A stretch of DNA of 64,000 bases from Mya arenaria (taxonomy: Eukaryota; Mollusca; Bivalvia; Myida; Myidae). The notes beneath the pieces were generated by a model. The model was not told the origin of the DNA and ran no database searches. It was given only the letters and a program-made list of their open reading frames with translations. Each line of letters opens with the position of its first letter. The stretch's first letter is position 1. The stretch spans positions 4,313,501 through 4,377,500 of the forward strand of contig NC_069131.1 of assembly GCF_026914265.1 (NCBI RefSeq), written 5' to 3'. Made by a program: the position numbers and the translations under genes. Below, one piece after another: positions 48,182-60,127 of this stretch.

Positions 48182-51100
48182 CACGGTGGAGAACCCACGT
48201 GACTTATTTGGTAAAGTGCACGGCGACAAATGTCAACAAGTCTCGATTCAGGTAAGGTTTTTAAAGATAACTTTCTTAATATTTGGAGAATTTTTGTGAA
48301 ATAAAGACCATAAACCCCGCATTTAAGAGCTCTATCCACAGTAATAAAGAACTTTCTCTAATATTCTGAAGTTTTCCTGAAAATCTTGACCAACTGATTT
48401 CTCAGAGTTGAAATCTAAGGCAAAGTACACGGCTTTTGACAAATCTATCGCTTTACTTCATGTTAGCCGTAAATAATTCATACACAAATCTTATTTTAAG
48501 CAATTTTATGTATTTTAAAGTTTTCAGCGTGTATTGTTGAACTTCTTATAGTTATTTCAAAGGCGAAAATGAACTAAAACCAAATTGATAAAGTACACGG
48601 ACATTTTAGGTTTGATAAAGTACACGGTCATTTACAACCTTCAGTGTATATACTCATTATTTCACTGACTGGTGCTAAAACGAGTTATTATAGATTTATT
48701 TATTATTTCTATTCTTCAAATTCATTATTGAACATTGCTCCATGTTTGAAAAGACGCATTGTAATGGAGTGACTATGGAAGAATGAACGCGTGTTAACAG
48801 TTAGACCGACTGAGTCGCCTAAATGATGGGCTCATTTTCATGAATCATGGAAACATGTGTTATCACACTAAAATTCAGTCCCGTATTTTAACAATATATT
48901 CGAAATTGACATATAAAGGGCTTGAAGTTTTTGTAAAGGGTGTTCCACTTCTCTTTCGTATCGTATATGTAAAACGTGTTTGTATTCATTGTACATGGTA
49001 AACAGTAACACATTTACTGCTTAATAACTTTTCATTTTGTCAATTTTGAGAAAGAAAAGTGTTCTTGTACTTTTAATGTCTTCGATTGCTAGCTGATTTG
49101 ATAGACTTATGATTTTGTGACATTTGTTTCATTTCAGAATATGAAGACTCCGACTTTATGCAAAGAATGCGGAATGGCATTTCAAAAAAAAAAAAAAAAA
49201 ACACCTAGTAGACTACGATAGAAGGCATTCTGGTCAATTGCCATCTTTTTTGTGGGAAAGTGTTTACACAGACACAGGTTAGTTTTTAGCATTTTTTTTC
49301 GCAGAGAAATAAGAATATACTAAAGTTATACTTTTATTATGACTCCCCTCGTGTAGAGGTTAAGATTTGCCGTCGTCTGACTGTGTTTTCAACGTTTTTT
49401 TAGGAGTTGCGTTATTCACATAATAATGTGGTCCGTGTTTCAGTGGACAGGGTCGTTTAGTTTTATGATGCTGATTACACGATCAAACACTCATTGCGTG
49501 GCAGTAATATAGTGTTTTTTATAAATTATATTCAATTACTGACATTGCCAGCATTTCTCGCTAACTTGTGACAGTACATGTCTTTTTTATAGGTGCAGCA
49601 ATCACGGCGAGACAAAGTTGCACGTTTGCAAATATTGTGCCAAAACTGCTCTTGCAAGACTTGAAAATACACGAAAGACGCGAAAGCGGCCAATTGAAGC
49701 TAACCTGTGATGTGTGTGGGTTCAAATTGGGTGACACGACCAATCTCAGTGACCAGATTTCTACTAGACACAGGGGAATGACACGTCACAAATGTCTACA
49801 GTGTCGCTCAGCATTCAAGTTCAAATCTGGACTCGGCAGGCACGTTAAGGCGAAACACACCTAATCAGGACACATTGAAAGATCACAATGGTCTAGTTAG
49901 AAGTGCATTCCAGTATGTTGCCGAGTTAAAATAACGTTTTGATGAGTTTAACATTTTATTAAGATAAATAGCAAAACGTACTGTTACCAAATGGTGCTCT
50001 TTCAAAATGTTCGTTTGTCTTACAGTACTGAAAAAAATGCTGTGTAAAATTAGTATGAAAACGGATTGAGCATAAAACATTTTCACAAGGTTTAGAGATG
50101 CATTGTTGTCATTTTCCCATTGATGTCCTATAAACTCTAAGCTGCATGTATCTTATATAATTCAGCAAGCTTTGAAACACAATTATTTTGTAATCACATT
50201 TCAGCCTTTAGTCTAGAACATTCTAATGTTCCATGCTCAGCTCTTATCTAGATGTTCAAGTCTTAGTCCTAGCCTGTAAGTTGGTATATATTGTGCTCTC
50301 ATTCCTCCTTGCTGTTTCACATCTAACTCCGAGCCGCCATCTTTACAATGAGTTCCTGTCTGTATTGTTCGAACGACCGCAGTTTTACTGATGTAGATCA
50401 GATATTATGTGTTTAGACTGAACCAAATAAAAGATTCAGCGTTACCTGAAAGGTATGAACAATATGCTTTAAATGTGGAAATATGTATAAACTAATTGTG
50501 ATGTGCCTATTTTATTGTTTTATATCACATCAAAATAGGAACATTCATGAAATTTATAATCACCACAAACGGGCCGCTAACTACAGAGATGTTTTATTCG
50601 CCGTCAGTCCAGATTATAATTTATAAGTAAAACTATCTGATTTTTGAAGAAATGTATGTATGATTCTGTATTGATCTGCATATTTAAAAGTAATCGAACT
50701 TATAATGGCAGACTTTCTCTTAAATTATCACATAGACTATCTTTCAACACCTCATTAAATATGATTGCTAAAAATTTAGTTATTTAGGTGTGCGTTATAT
50801 AATGCAAAATTTATTGATATAACTTAAATAAAAACTAAACACTATACATTCTGACTTCACGAATAGAAAATGCTTATATAACTATTAATTTGTAAACCGC
50901 ACTCTACTTTCAAACATAAACTAAAATGACCGTGTACTTTATCATCCTAAAATGTCCGTGTACTTTATCAATTTGGTTTTAGTTCATTTTTACCATTGAA
51001 ATAACTAGAAGTTTTACAATACACGCTGAAAACTATAAAATGCATAAAATTTGCTTAAAATAAGATTTGTGTATGAATTATTTACGGCTAACATGAAGTA

Positions 51101-51372
51101 AAGCGATAGATTTGTCAAAAGCCGTGTACTTTGCCTTAGATTTCAACTCTGAGAAATCAGTTGGTCAAGATTTTCAGGAAAACTTTAGGATATTAGAGAA
51201 AGTTCTTTATTACCGTGGATAGAGCTCTTAAATGCGGGGTTTATGGTCTTTATTTCACAAAAATTCTCCAAATATTAAGAAAGTTATCTTTAAAAACCTT
51301 ACCTGAATCGAGACTTGTTGACATTTGTCGCCGTGCACTTTACCAAATAAGTCACGTGGGTTCTCCACCGTG
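48182..51372. mobile_element. 3191-bp DNA transposon with ~449-bp terminal inverted repeats
   Basis: The ends CACGGTGGAGAACCCACGTG and its inverse open terminal inverted repeats of about 449 bp (48182-48630 and 50924-51372) that look about 95% identical. The direct repeat ATTATA flanks the element (48176-48181 and 51373-51378). T2 intron 3 preserves the empty site with ATGATA between the same flanks. Each TIR has four copies of AAAGTRCACGG (for example near 48213, 48421, 48594 and 48616), likely transposase-binding sites. The interior holds only a zinc-finger relic. The transposase family is unknown; it is probably non-autonomous. Confidence 0.88.
49141..49864 (+). pseudogene. C2H2 zinc-finger relic inside the transposon
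   Basis: A first part (from 49141) reads MKTPTLCKECGMAFQ before an 18-base A run. A second part (about 49590-49864) shows LHVCKYCAK, LTCDVCGFKLGD and HKCLQCRSAFKF followed by GRHVKAKHT, which is a proper C-x2-C-x12-H-x4-H finger. The whole is out of frame in places and probably non-functional. Such fingers in transposons usually belong to DNA-binding accessory or transposase proteins. A host origin is possible. Confidence 0.6.
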
Positions 51373-52079
51373 ATTATATAGTACATAACAGGTTAAGGCT
51401 TCAATCTATATAAGTATGCGCGCACTTTCTCTGCAGCCATATCGGATCCACAGAACTGGCGGCGGTGGCGCTCAACTCGTGGCTTGAAGGCGCCGACCGC
51501 GAAAGCATTAATCGTCGAGAGCTACAGGCCTCTATTACTGTGGCTTCAGGCAACTACGGTAATCGATCAGTATTACTCCTGTTTCGTACTGTACATAAGT
51601 AAAAAGTCTAATCATGTTAAAGTCCAATAGGGTATAAGATAACAAAAAAAATAGCCCGATTAACTATTTCCTGGCATTTCGGTATAAGTATGATGTATGA
51701 CTAAACTTCTTCAAAGCATTGAAGCTGTTGAAGCATACAGTGCCGTAAAGCTTTTTGGTACAAACTACATGTATGCGGCTGTAAACGTTTTCTAAAACAC
51801 ACGCCTTTGTTCTATAGTTTACCCTCACTCGAAGCCCACAGGTGGCACCGGTTAATGGTCGACCATGGACTGACCACCGAGAGTGCTCCTTTCCTGCCGC
51901 TCGAGCGCCCTAGCGTCCGCCGCTGCATTATCCGCGAGATGTTCTTTCTTCATTACATGGACCGGAAATTAGATGACGTTGGGGATGTCATGCGCAACCG
52001 AGTGTTCTATTCTGTTGCCAAAAAAGGATGTGCGAACATCAGTGAAACTGTTAGACGTTTTTCAAAAGCTACTAAGTAA

Positions 52080-54018
52080 CCCCCTACCGCTGTTGACAAT
52101 GATCTGAAATTTGTAGCATTTTATTTTGTATTGTTCAATACCATTATATATTAACCTTTTATTAACGATTTAAAAAGCTATCCTTATTCATTTCACCCGA
52201 GACATAATATATGCTCTAAAGAATAATCGTTACTTTTCATGTGTTTTCATTGTATCAATTACGATAGAAAGCCAACCACATTAATTCAAAGACAATTAAA
52301 ACGAACAATTTCCATTCGAGTCTCTTTCCGACATAAGAAGTTTCACAAATATATACTTTATTACTTAGTTCGATTGTTTCATTATTTTGTAAAAATACAA
52401 ATTATACTTTCATCAAGCTATGACACAAATGACGTGCATAATCGAATTATGATCCGCATTCGACAGACCAAATAAGTTCCATGGATGAAGGTTTAATTTT
52501 TCTTCAGCTATTCCACGATCAAGTCACTTGAAAATTTATATTTTCACAACTTTTGTTTAATATGGCATCCATATTGTTTTCCTGTGTCATACAAGTTAAA
52601 TGAACGTTGCATTAATACTTTTAACATTGTGCAAGTCAAAAACGTTTTTTGCACTATTTTTCGTTGCCAAAGCAACAACCCAACTTGTCTAATAAAAATA
52701 AAATGAAATACAAATTCTTTTAAAAGCCCTTCCTTGACATACCAAGTTTCACGAATGGAACTTAAATACATACAGAGTTATGCAAAAATCCAGTCAAATG
52801 TAGTATTTGCAATATTCTTGTTGCCGTAACAACCACATGTTTGTCTAACAAAAGAGACGACGCTCACAACCTCCTAATTGCACTCTGTCTACATACCATA
52901 CCAAGTTTAATAACCATAGATTGCATACATCTTGAGATATTTTTGGATCCATTTTTTCCAGGAATTACGACCGGACGGACGGAGGGAGGGTAAACTTAGG
53001 CTATATTCTCGTCAGGTGAAACTGGTTATGAAGCGAAATCACAATCATGCATTTACGATTATTTATGCGTTTCTGTTGAACTGCCTTTATCACAAAATAA
53101 ACGTCATCCTGAACGGCCATTGTTGATATTATAGTCCATGCATTCACATATAATTCTAAATTGTGTTAAGTAGATCTCGACATGCTCTTTTAATAATGAA
53201 CACAGGCCAACGTAGATGTTCTTTTCGCCGCATAATTAGTTTTCAAAAATGAGATTGTCCGACATTGAGAGAGCGGGAATGATTTAGAAGATGAATACCA
53301 TTGTGTGTGATGTATACAAAACCTTAAGGATATATTGTCTCCCTTTTTATTACAGAAATAGACCGTCCAAGTATGTACAACATTACTCAACTACTCAATG
53401 TAGAACATAAACAGCTCCTCAATACAAGGTTTGCACTGTTCATCATTACAACATCCATACTTAGAGGCAGCATTATCATTAACATAGAAGGATAGACATG
53501 TTTTTTTTTGTAACGGATTTTCTCCATTACCAACGTTAGGTATTTCATATTTATGCAGTCACAAGTGACTTATTTCTATGAATTGTAAGTGTAGTTTATC
53601 AATATTGATGTAAGCTGTATATACTTAATTCTAAATGCAATTTATGTGTTATGCAATGTTCATAATAAATTGTTTTTGGGGAAACAAATGAACGTTTTTG
53701 TGTTCGCATGTTGAGAAGATAAGGTTTAGGAAACGGTTAAAACATATAGACTTTCATTTTACTGTAAGTCGAAGAAACATGGATGTGGTATTCAGTCAAT
53801 AGCAACTGAAACTCATTCCGAGCGTATTTTACAACCTTAGTACATCGTTGTATAATGAACATTGTTTATGTGGTACATGTTTAATTCGGGGTTATGGTTG
53901 AAAGATTTTACTCTTGAAAGCCAGTGTTATAGTGGGAATAGGAAAATAATATCGTAATTAAGTGCAGAAGCTTAATTGATAGTATTTTGGTGAAACATAC
54001 ACCACATACATAATAAAA
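52080..54018. other. Region between T4 and the propeller gene
   Basis: About 52240-52340 and 52690-53020 match downstream sequence of T2. About 53165-53660 is an old LINE tail shared with T2 and T3. The last few hundred bases should hold the propeller gene promoter; I see no convincing TATA box. Confidence 0.5.
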
Positions 54019-56408
54019 ATGGCTGACGTGATAGGAAAGAAAGTCGCGGTTATCCTTGGTGTAGTGCTGTCACTTGGAGTTATAGTGTTGACAGTGGTCC
54101 TGTGTGGGGCATTCTTCTTCTTTCGACCCTCCTCAGGACAGACAGGGAACCAACAGCTCACACAGGGTTCCAAAAATGACAGTCATATACAAAACACGAC
54201 TTCCGGACCAATTGCCGTAGATACAACACAATCAGGTATAAAAAGGGTTGTTCTTAAACTTGTACACATGCATTTATAAGCTCACACGTATATCAACACC
54301 TCTAATACCTGTTTATTTAAAGAAGTATATGTAGAGCTGGTTTTAGTATAGAGCTAACTGCATGTAGCGTTTACGGCATTCTGTTTATATATAACTGAGC
54401 ATATGAAGCCACGAGCGGCTTAAGAGGGGTGCGCACACGGCGCGCGCCCCCTCTAGAATCGTCCAAGTTCATTTTTTTATTTCAATACGGGAGAAAAAAA
54501 TACGCTAAAAATGCATCAATTCCGACTACAATTTTTTATATTTTCTTAAGGAGATCACCTCAAAGCCACATTCAAAAAGTTTATGCTGTATGTGCGTAAG
54601 CCAAAAGGTTGCGCCCCTAAGCTACGCCCCCTCTTACGTTAATTGCCGGAACCGCCCCTGGAAGCTGCAAATATGTGAAGACACACAACACAACAACTCA
54701 TACGTTGCAATGCATTCTAGGTTACAGTGTGTCGTTTTTGCCCGGGAAAGTCGTCGGTCACGTGACTTTTCCACTTCTCACAGAAACTTCTGGTATATGC
54801 GCGAGTCGCCGGTACAAAGATGTTCTGTACACACATAACGATTCAGGGGGTTTGAACAGGATATTCGCTCTTAAGTACAGTTGTTTTAATATATTACCTG
54901 TTAACATAATACAAATTATGCCCCAGTCCCGATATGAGGCTATAGTAAGTTAATACTTTTATGTAAGGCAGTTTAAATTCGATTATATAACCCTCGTTTG
55001 TTCAACTTTCCAGAACGATTAGCAGTAGGGTAAAACGTTTTATTGTTCAAACAATTATCAAATCCTATATCAAAACAATAAGGTACTTTCCAGTGCCTGT
55101 GTGTTGGAAAGTAATAGCCAATTTAATATCACAACATATATATTATAACTGGTGTACTTTAGCGGTACTTCCGGCGATCATCTACTCACTATTTACATAG
55201 AGGGCGCCACGCATCAAGACTGGGAAGATATAGCGTACGGCCCCTGCGGTACCAGCAGCAGTGCAGGCGGCTACTGCATATTCGTTGCGGACACCGGAGG
55301 AAACGCAGGCGGTCTCGCCAACACCATTTTCCGTATTGCGGAGCCGCAGGTTGACTTTTCGCTGAATATCGGCAGTGAACTTAATGTGTCACTGGATTCA
55401 ACTCTTAAATTCAGGTCTGACCATACGCATGTTTTGATTTTGGGAATGTTTTAATATATACGACGTACATGGTGCTTTTGAGATCTGTTTGTAAATGCTT
55501 TGATATTTCTAAAACCAGATATATGTGTTCTTTTTGCGAATATTGAATTGGACTACTAATTGTTCTTTACTGAATGTATGCTTATCCACCTTCGAAAATT
55601 TTTGTAGGGATCAAACCCCGAATGTTGTGCGAAAAGATGTTCATGTCCATATATTGAGAAAATATTTGATATGGTTTTATTTCCTCCTTTCAGCTGGGAC
55701 CAGTATGATTGTGAAACTATCATGGTAGACGAACAGGGCGAAGTTTACGTCATTTCAAAGGTCATGTCCTGGAACCAGCCAAAACTCGCACACCTTCCTC
55801 GTCACGCCTGGGGAACCAATCAGCGCGTGAATGTGAGCATGGGCGTGTTCCTGCCCGAGTTGACGTCAAACAGAGATAATCCAACTGCCGGCGATATTTC
55901 TCCTGACGGAACTGAGGTACGGTCTCATTACAAGCAGTAATACAATCTTTAATAAGTCAATTGTAATTTACATTCGGATGTTAGTATTATACTTGATTTA
56001 AAAGGAGAATGTATTTACAGCCTTTTTTCTAATCAAACATATGTCATTATTGTCACAATGGCTGGATGACAGGAGCTAAACTAACAAACAAAAATCTCCA
56101 CTCAGCCCAAGTTGCCTTTCGTACACACTCTAACACATACATGTATACCATTTCTATAACGCAAACGTTAATGCGATTGGACTAAATGCAATGTTCTTCA
56201 GGTTTTGTTGAAGACCTACCAGCAGGTCCTGTACTGGCACGTGCCTGATCGGGACTACTTCCGGCACATGGTAAGACGGCCTGCAGTGCTTCCCTACATC
56301 CGGGAGCGACAGGGGGAAGCCGTCTGTTGGGATGCTGCTAGCACCGGATATTACACGCTTGGGGAGGACGTTAACGCGACGCTGTACTATTATAGGCGTG
56401 TTGGATGA
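54019..56408 (+). CDS. Membrane-anchored beta-propeller-like protein, five exons, complete
   Basis: Exons 54019-54235, 54721-54874, 55163-55414, 55694-55916 and 56202-56408 join with GT-AG borders into 350 codons plus stop. Residues about 8-36 are one membrane helix after a short basic N-terminus (type II anchor), then a Ser/Thr/Gln-rich stalk to about 73. The rest shows repeated blade-like motifs: SGICASR and YTHNDSGG (exon 2), DWEDIAYGPC and IFVADTGGN (exon 3), YDCETIMVDEQGEVYVISK (exon 4), GDISPDG and GEAVCWDAA with YYTLGE (exons 4-5). I recall bacterial and animal proteins with the same order (DWED, ADTGDN, EALLVD, DISPDG, GEAI); function is unknown to me. No enzyme site can be assigned. 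The fold call is inference from motif spacing. Confidence 0.82.
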
Positions 56409-58943
56409 CACGACACACATTCGCCGTTCCTCCTACGTTTAGTATTAAGTGTATATACTGTATGTCAAACTATTAAGTTTGATAGTTTTCTTACGTGAAC
56501 TACGGTAGAATTCAGTATTGGTTACTCAGATGGGAGAAAACTTCTACAGTGTGTGTATACCACGTGATAAATTGCGTCATAAATGCTACGTCGGAATGCA
56601 ATATTTTGCCCTATATGAAGACTTTAAACAAAGATAACTTTGCTATTTCTTCACCATTTTAAAATGAAACATATCGCAGTTTGTGCTGCTAACAGAGCCC
56701 CGCCTTCAGTCTTTTACCAGAATCGAAAGTTAGTTTCTGAAAACACTTTGAACAACCAAATCGCCGCCTGATGGAGCACATATATAACGTAATTTAGCAT
56801 GTGGTATACGCACCAAGCTTAGTTTAAATGCAACAAAACAACATTCACCACTACAAGCTGTTAACAAGTTCACTCTTTAACAAAGGGTGATTTCAGTGGC
56901 CAGCACTTGCACGAGTATGAAGTATTCTTCAGTGCGCATTATTTGACAATACTTCAGTTATAAAAATCAACATATCTTCCTGCAACTAATGAAATATCAT
57001 TATTAAACTTGTATATATACGAGAACCAATGGCTTGCTGTCAATCTCACCTTATTTAAAACGGCCATAACCATTTACATTATATTGTTGGCGGTACATTA
57101 GGAACATTGATAAAGTATTTCACATAAACACTTTCAGGAACAAGATTACACACACCATTTTTAAGGATAAACTGGGTACGTTATTATAAAGAAAACGAGT
57201 AATAATAAAAAATAGCTTTGATATTACGTGGTATACCATATAATTTACCAACATAATTTAAATAATTAATCATAATAGTCGAACTCCGTTTGCTATAAAT
57301 CGCTTGGCTCGAGCTGGATGCAAAGGACCGATTTCTTTACACTGAAAATATGCTTGGGTCAAATTTTCCTAGGCTCGAGGTAGTTTCGCCTGTCCCTGGG
57401 AGTTCGAGCCTTCGACTGTATATTGTTTCAACAACATGACCGACATCCCTTAAATATCATCAGTGGCGGTAATTGAGCATTTACAGAAGGCAACACATTT
57501 ATTCTTGCACACCGGATAGGCACTTTCTGCACCGCTTCCAGTCAATATGACCGTGCTGGAAAATTCCGAGTAGCACCCCTCATGCCTGGCCCTCTCTACT
57601 CTTTAAGTTCGTAACAAACTCAGGTAGCTTATTTCATTAAGCTAACGTTTTAATGAATCTTGATTTTACTAAATACAAATTAATCTATCGTGATTATCAT
57701 AAAAATAAGTCCAAAAACTCTTAAGAATTTATATATTGCACAAATCAAACCAAAGCAAAAATAGTGAGTTTAGCTTTATTCCGTTATAAAAGACTTACAG
57801 AATATGTTTCGAGAAATTGGGGCCATATGTCAGAGTTACGCGCAAGAACGCTTCAATTCTTTCAAATAATACATTTTTGCATATCATTGTGTGATTTTCT
57901 TAATTAGATTAAAGTGCACTGACGCGCGCGGATATTGTCACGTTCATGTTTGTGACTTCACAAGTGTAGGAATTGACGTCATACGGTATAGACAGTACTA
58001 AAATAGTAATGACAAAAAAACAAAACAAAAAAAACGTGCGAAACAAAATGACGCCACATCGTCTTGTCGCGGGTCGGCACTGGTGGATATGACGTAGTTG
58101 ACGTCAAAGGGCTTCTTTAGTAATCGTAACCGTTAGTGTTTGGTTAGCTGGATTTATTGGTATATATTGCATTTAAATTACATAACGTCAGTATCATAAG
58201 CAACATTTTTCACAATCATGTATGCCATACTTTGATGATATCGCAGTCGATGTTATGAGACATTGGCATCATTTCCTTTTTATGACGTCATTTCCTGTGG
58301 TGCATACGACGTGATGATGGCCAGTATGAATAAATCGTTGTTTGAATAAAAACACAATATTGGAGTTGAACTTCTGTTATAACTATTGAGATGTCCGAAA
58401 GCAGGACAAGTTATAACCATATCCTCCAGACAAAGAAATGTGTAGAAAAATGAACGAAGAGCAATTATTGTTATCATATATATATATCGTATATGTGACG
58501 TCGTCAGCGAAAATGAGTCCTGTTGAGGTAATCACGTTACCGAGATAAAGCGAGATTAAAAAAACAACACGTTTTCTGAGCTATTATCGTTTTGTCAATC
58601 AACTATTTTGACATTATTTTTTCAAAGTATTTACAAAATCGAAGTGTATACACTCTATAAAGGAACATCACACTGCTTCCAGTTGAATATTGTCGATAAT
58701 ATTCATGCTGCCTGACCTTAAATCATGATTAATCGCCCTTGATCTGAAGGCGTCGCTCTCCGCCATTTTGATGAAACCATGTCAAAATCCGTACCAAAGA
58801 TATGACGGTTTTGCCGGTTTATCCACGCGGCATTAGCATGTTTTTCGGATTAATTACACGGAAAAAAATATTTGGAAGGTAATGTATGCAATTATCAATG
58901 TTGTCATCCTTTATTTAAATTGTCATTTGATGTGATTTGATTT
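56409..58943. other. Spacer after the propeller gene
   Basis: A small repeat sits at 57275-57425. Otherwise AT-rich sequence with no gene recognised; a minus-strand frame near 58280-58477 has no visible family. Confidence 0.5.
57275..57425. repeat. Small dispersed repeat with GTCGAACTC-type ends
   Basis: It opens with ATAGTCGAACTCCG and closes with GAGTTCGAGCCTTCGACTG, roughly inverted. The interior has GGCTCGAG words. Probably a MITE common in molluscs (recollection). Confidence 0.4.
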
Positions 58944-60127
58944 AGAACCCTCTGAAGAGGATTTAAGACAGAGAAAGAAAACAGATGATTTCTTTGCTCA
59001 GACCTGCAAGTGTAAAAAACTTGACCATGCAGTCAAGTTGTGGATGGTAATGATATTTCTGACTTACGTATGTATTCAGGTGGTATACAGACAGATGAAC
59101 TTGATCTTGTTATTAAATCAGCCATATTGTGCCACAGAAAAAATGGCCAACAAACTGACAGTAGTAAACATAAATGGCAGCCGAGGGTTGGGCCCAGTCA
59201 AAAGTTTTATGTAAAGGTAACACACCACCATTGTTATTCCCTATATAATTCAATGTAAAATTGTAATTTTTAGACAACATTTAAAGGCATTTCGAGCGAA
59301 TGCAGGCTATGATAACCACATATATTCCTAAAGTACAAGCTTTAAATTACCTTTTAAGCCAATAAAAAAGGGGGGTCAAGTTATTCCTAAGAAAAATCAC
59401 TCCACTTGAAAAACAAACTCTAAAAATTGCACCGTCCGCCATGACAGTTCTTCCAAAATGACCTTTCAACTATAGGGCAGCGGTTTATGCTTTAATCTCT
59501 ACTCTCAATGATAAATCAAGCAAGAATAGATACTTAAGGTTTAAAAGTTTGAGGAATAATGATATTTTTGATTTACAGTGTATTGAGCATGTGAAAACAT
59601 GTCTATCAATCATAAGAACATTTTTTTATTATTGAGAATTTTCCACACAACGGAAGTACATATGACTTAATGGTGTCGTCATTCCTAAAGGGAGTTAATG
59701 TTTGCCGTGAAGTATTCTGTTTTGCATACAACATCGGAAAGGAGAAACTAAAACGAATTGGTCGGTCTCCTGACAATGATGCATTGATTACTAGGACTCA
59801 TGGTAATACCAAAAGACTACCTCATAATGCTATCACATTTGAGGAAAGAGAAAACATAAGAAAGTTCCTCATCTGCTATGCATCTGACAATGCAATGCCC
59901 CTTCATGGAAGACTTCCAAACCACCGCAATAGTAAAGAGTTGTTGTTGCCATCTGATAATTCACAAGCAAACATTTATGTGGAATATGAAAAAATGGTGC
60001 AAGAAGTATTAGTCTTTGTACTTTTACCAGAGTATGGCAGGAGTTGTGCCCACATATTGTCTTAGCGAAACCAAAAACAGACTTGTGTTTTAGATGCCAA
60101 ACCTTTATATTTAAGTACAATAATTAG
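58944..60127 (+). pseudogene. Fragment of an uncharacterised multi-copy gene family
   Basis: Two exon-like parts are seen. 58944-59216 reads FFAQTCKCKKLDH and, after a frame change near 59031, VDGNDISDLRMYSGG and TDELDLVIKSAILCH. 59691-60127 continues in phase with GVNVCREVFCFAYNIGKEKL, HGRLPNHRNSKELLLPSD and, after another frame change near 60003, TFTRVWQELCPHIVLAKPKT and DLCFRCQ. I recall long uncharacterised proteins of fish, corals and molluscs with this order of motifs (CKC, ELDL, GRLPNH, LCPHIV, KPRTDLC), possibly transposon-derived. The remainder of the protein is missing here. Function unknown. Confidence 0.6.

Larger units (their letters stand above)
47811..52079 (+). pseudogene. Torsin-like T4: exons 3-5 only, interrupted by a transposon
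   Basis: Exon 3 equivalent (about 47811-47972) reads TTLDGALRSGRGSLFVFESM but has lost 11 bases near its end (frameshift) and two bases at its start. Exon 4 (51437-51558) and exon 5 (51835-52079) are open; exon 5 lacks five codons (GHPVF of T2) in frame. Exons 1-2 are absent. A 3191-bp transposon sits in intron 3. The sequence is closest to T2 (VALNSWLEGADRES, RRCIIRE, FSKATK end). It cannot make a full torsin; I call it a pseudogene. Confidence 0.85.

Noticed and set aside
48182-51372. Polinton
   Set aside because: A 6-bp duplication and long TIRs fit, but the element is only 3.2 kb, its ends begin CACGG, and none of the Polinton genes is present.
48182-51372. Transib or RAG-like transposon
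   Set aside because: The CACGGTG end is suggestive, but the duplication is 6 rather than 5 bases, the TIRs are very long and no RAG1-like core is encoded.
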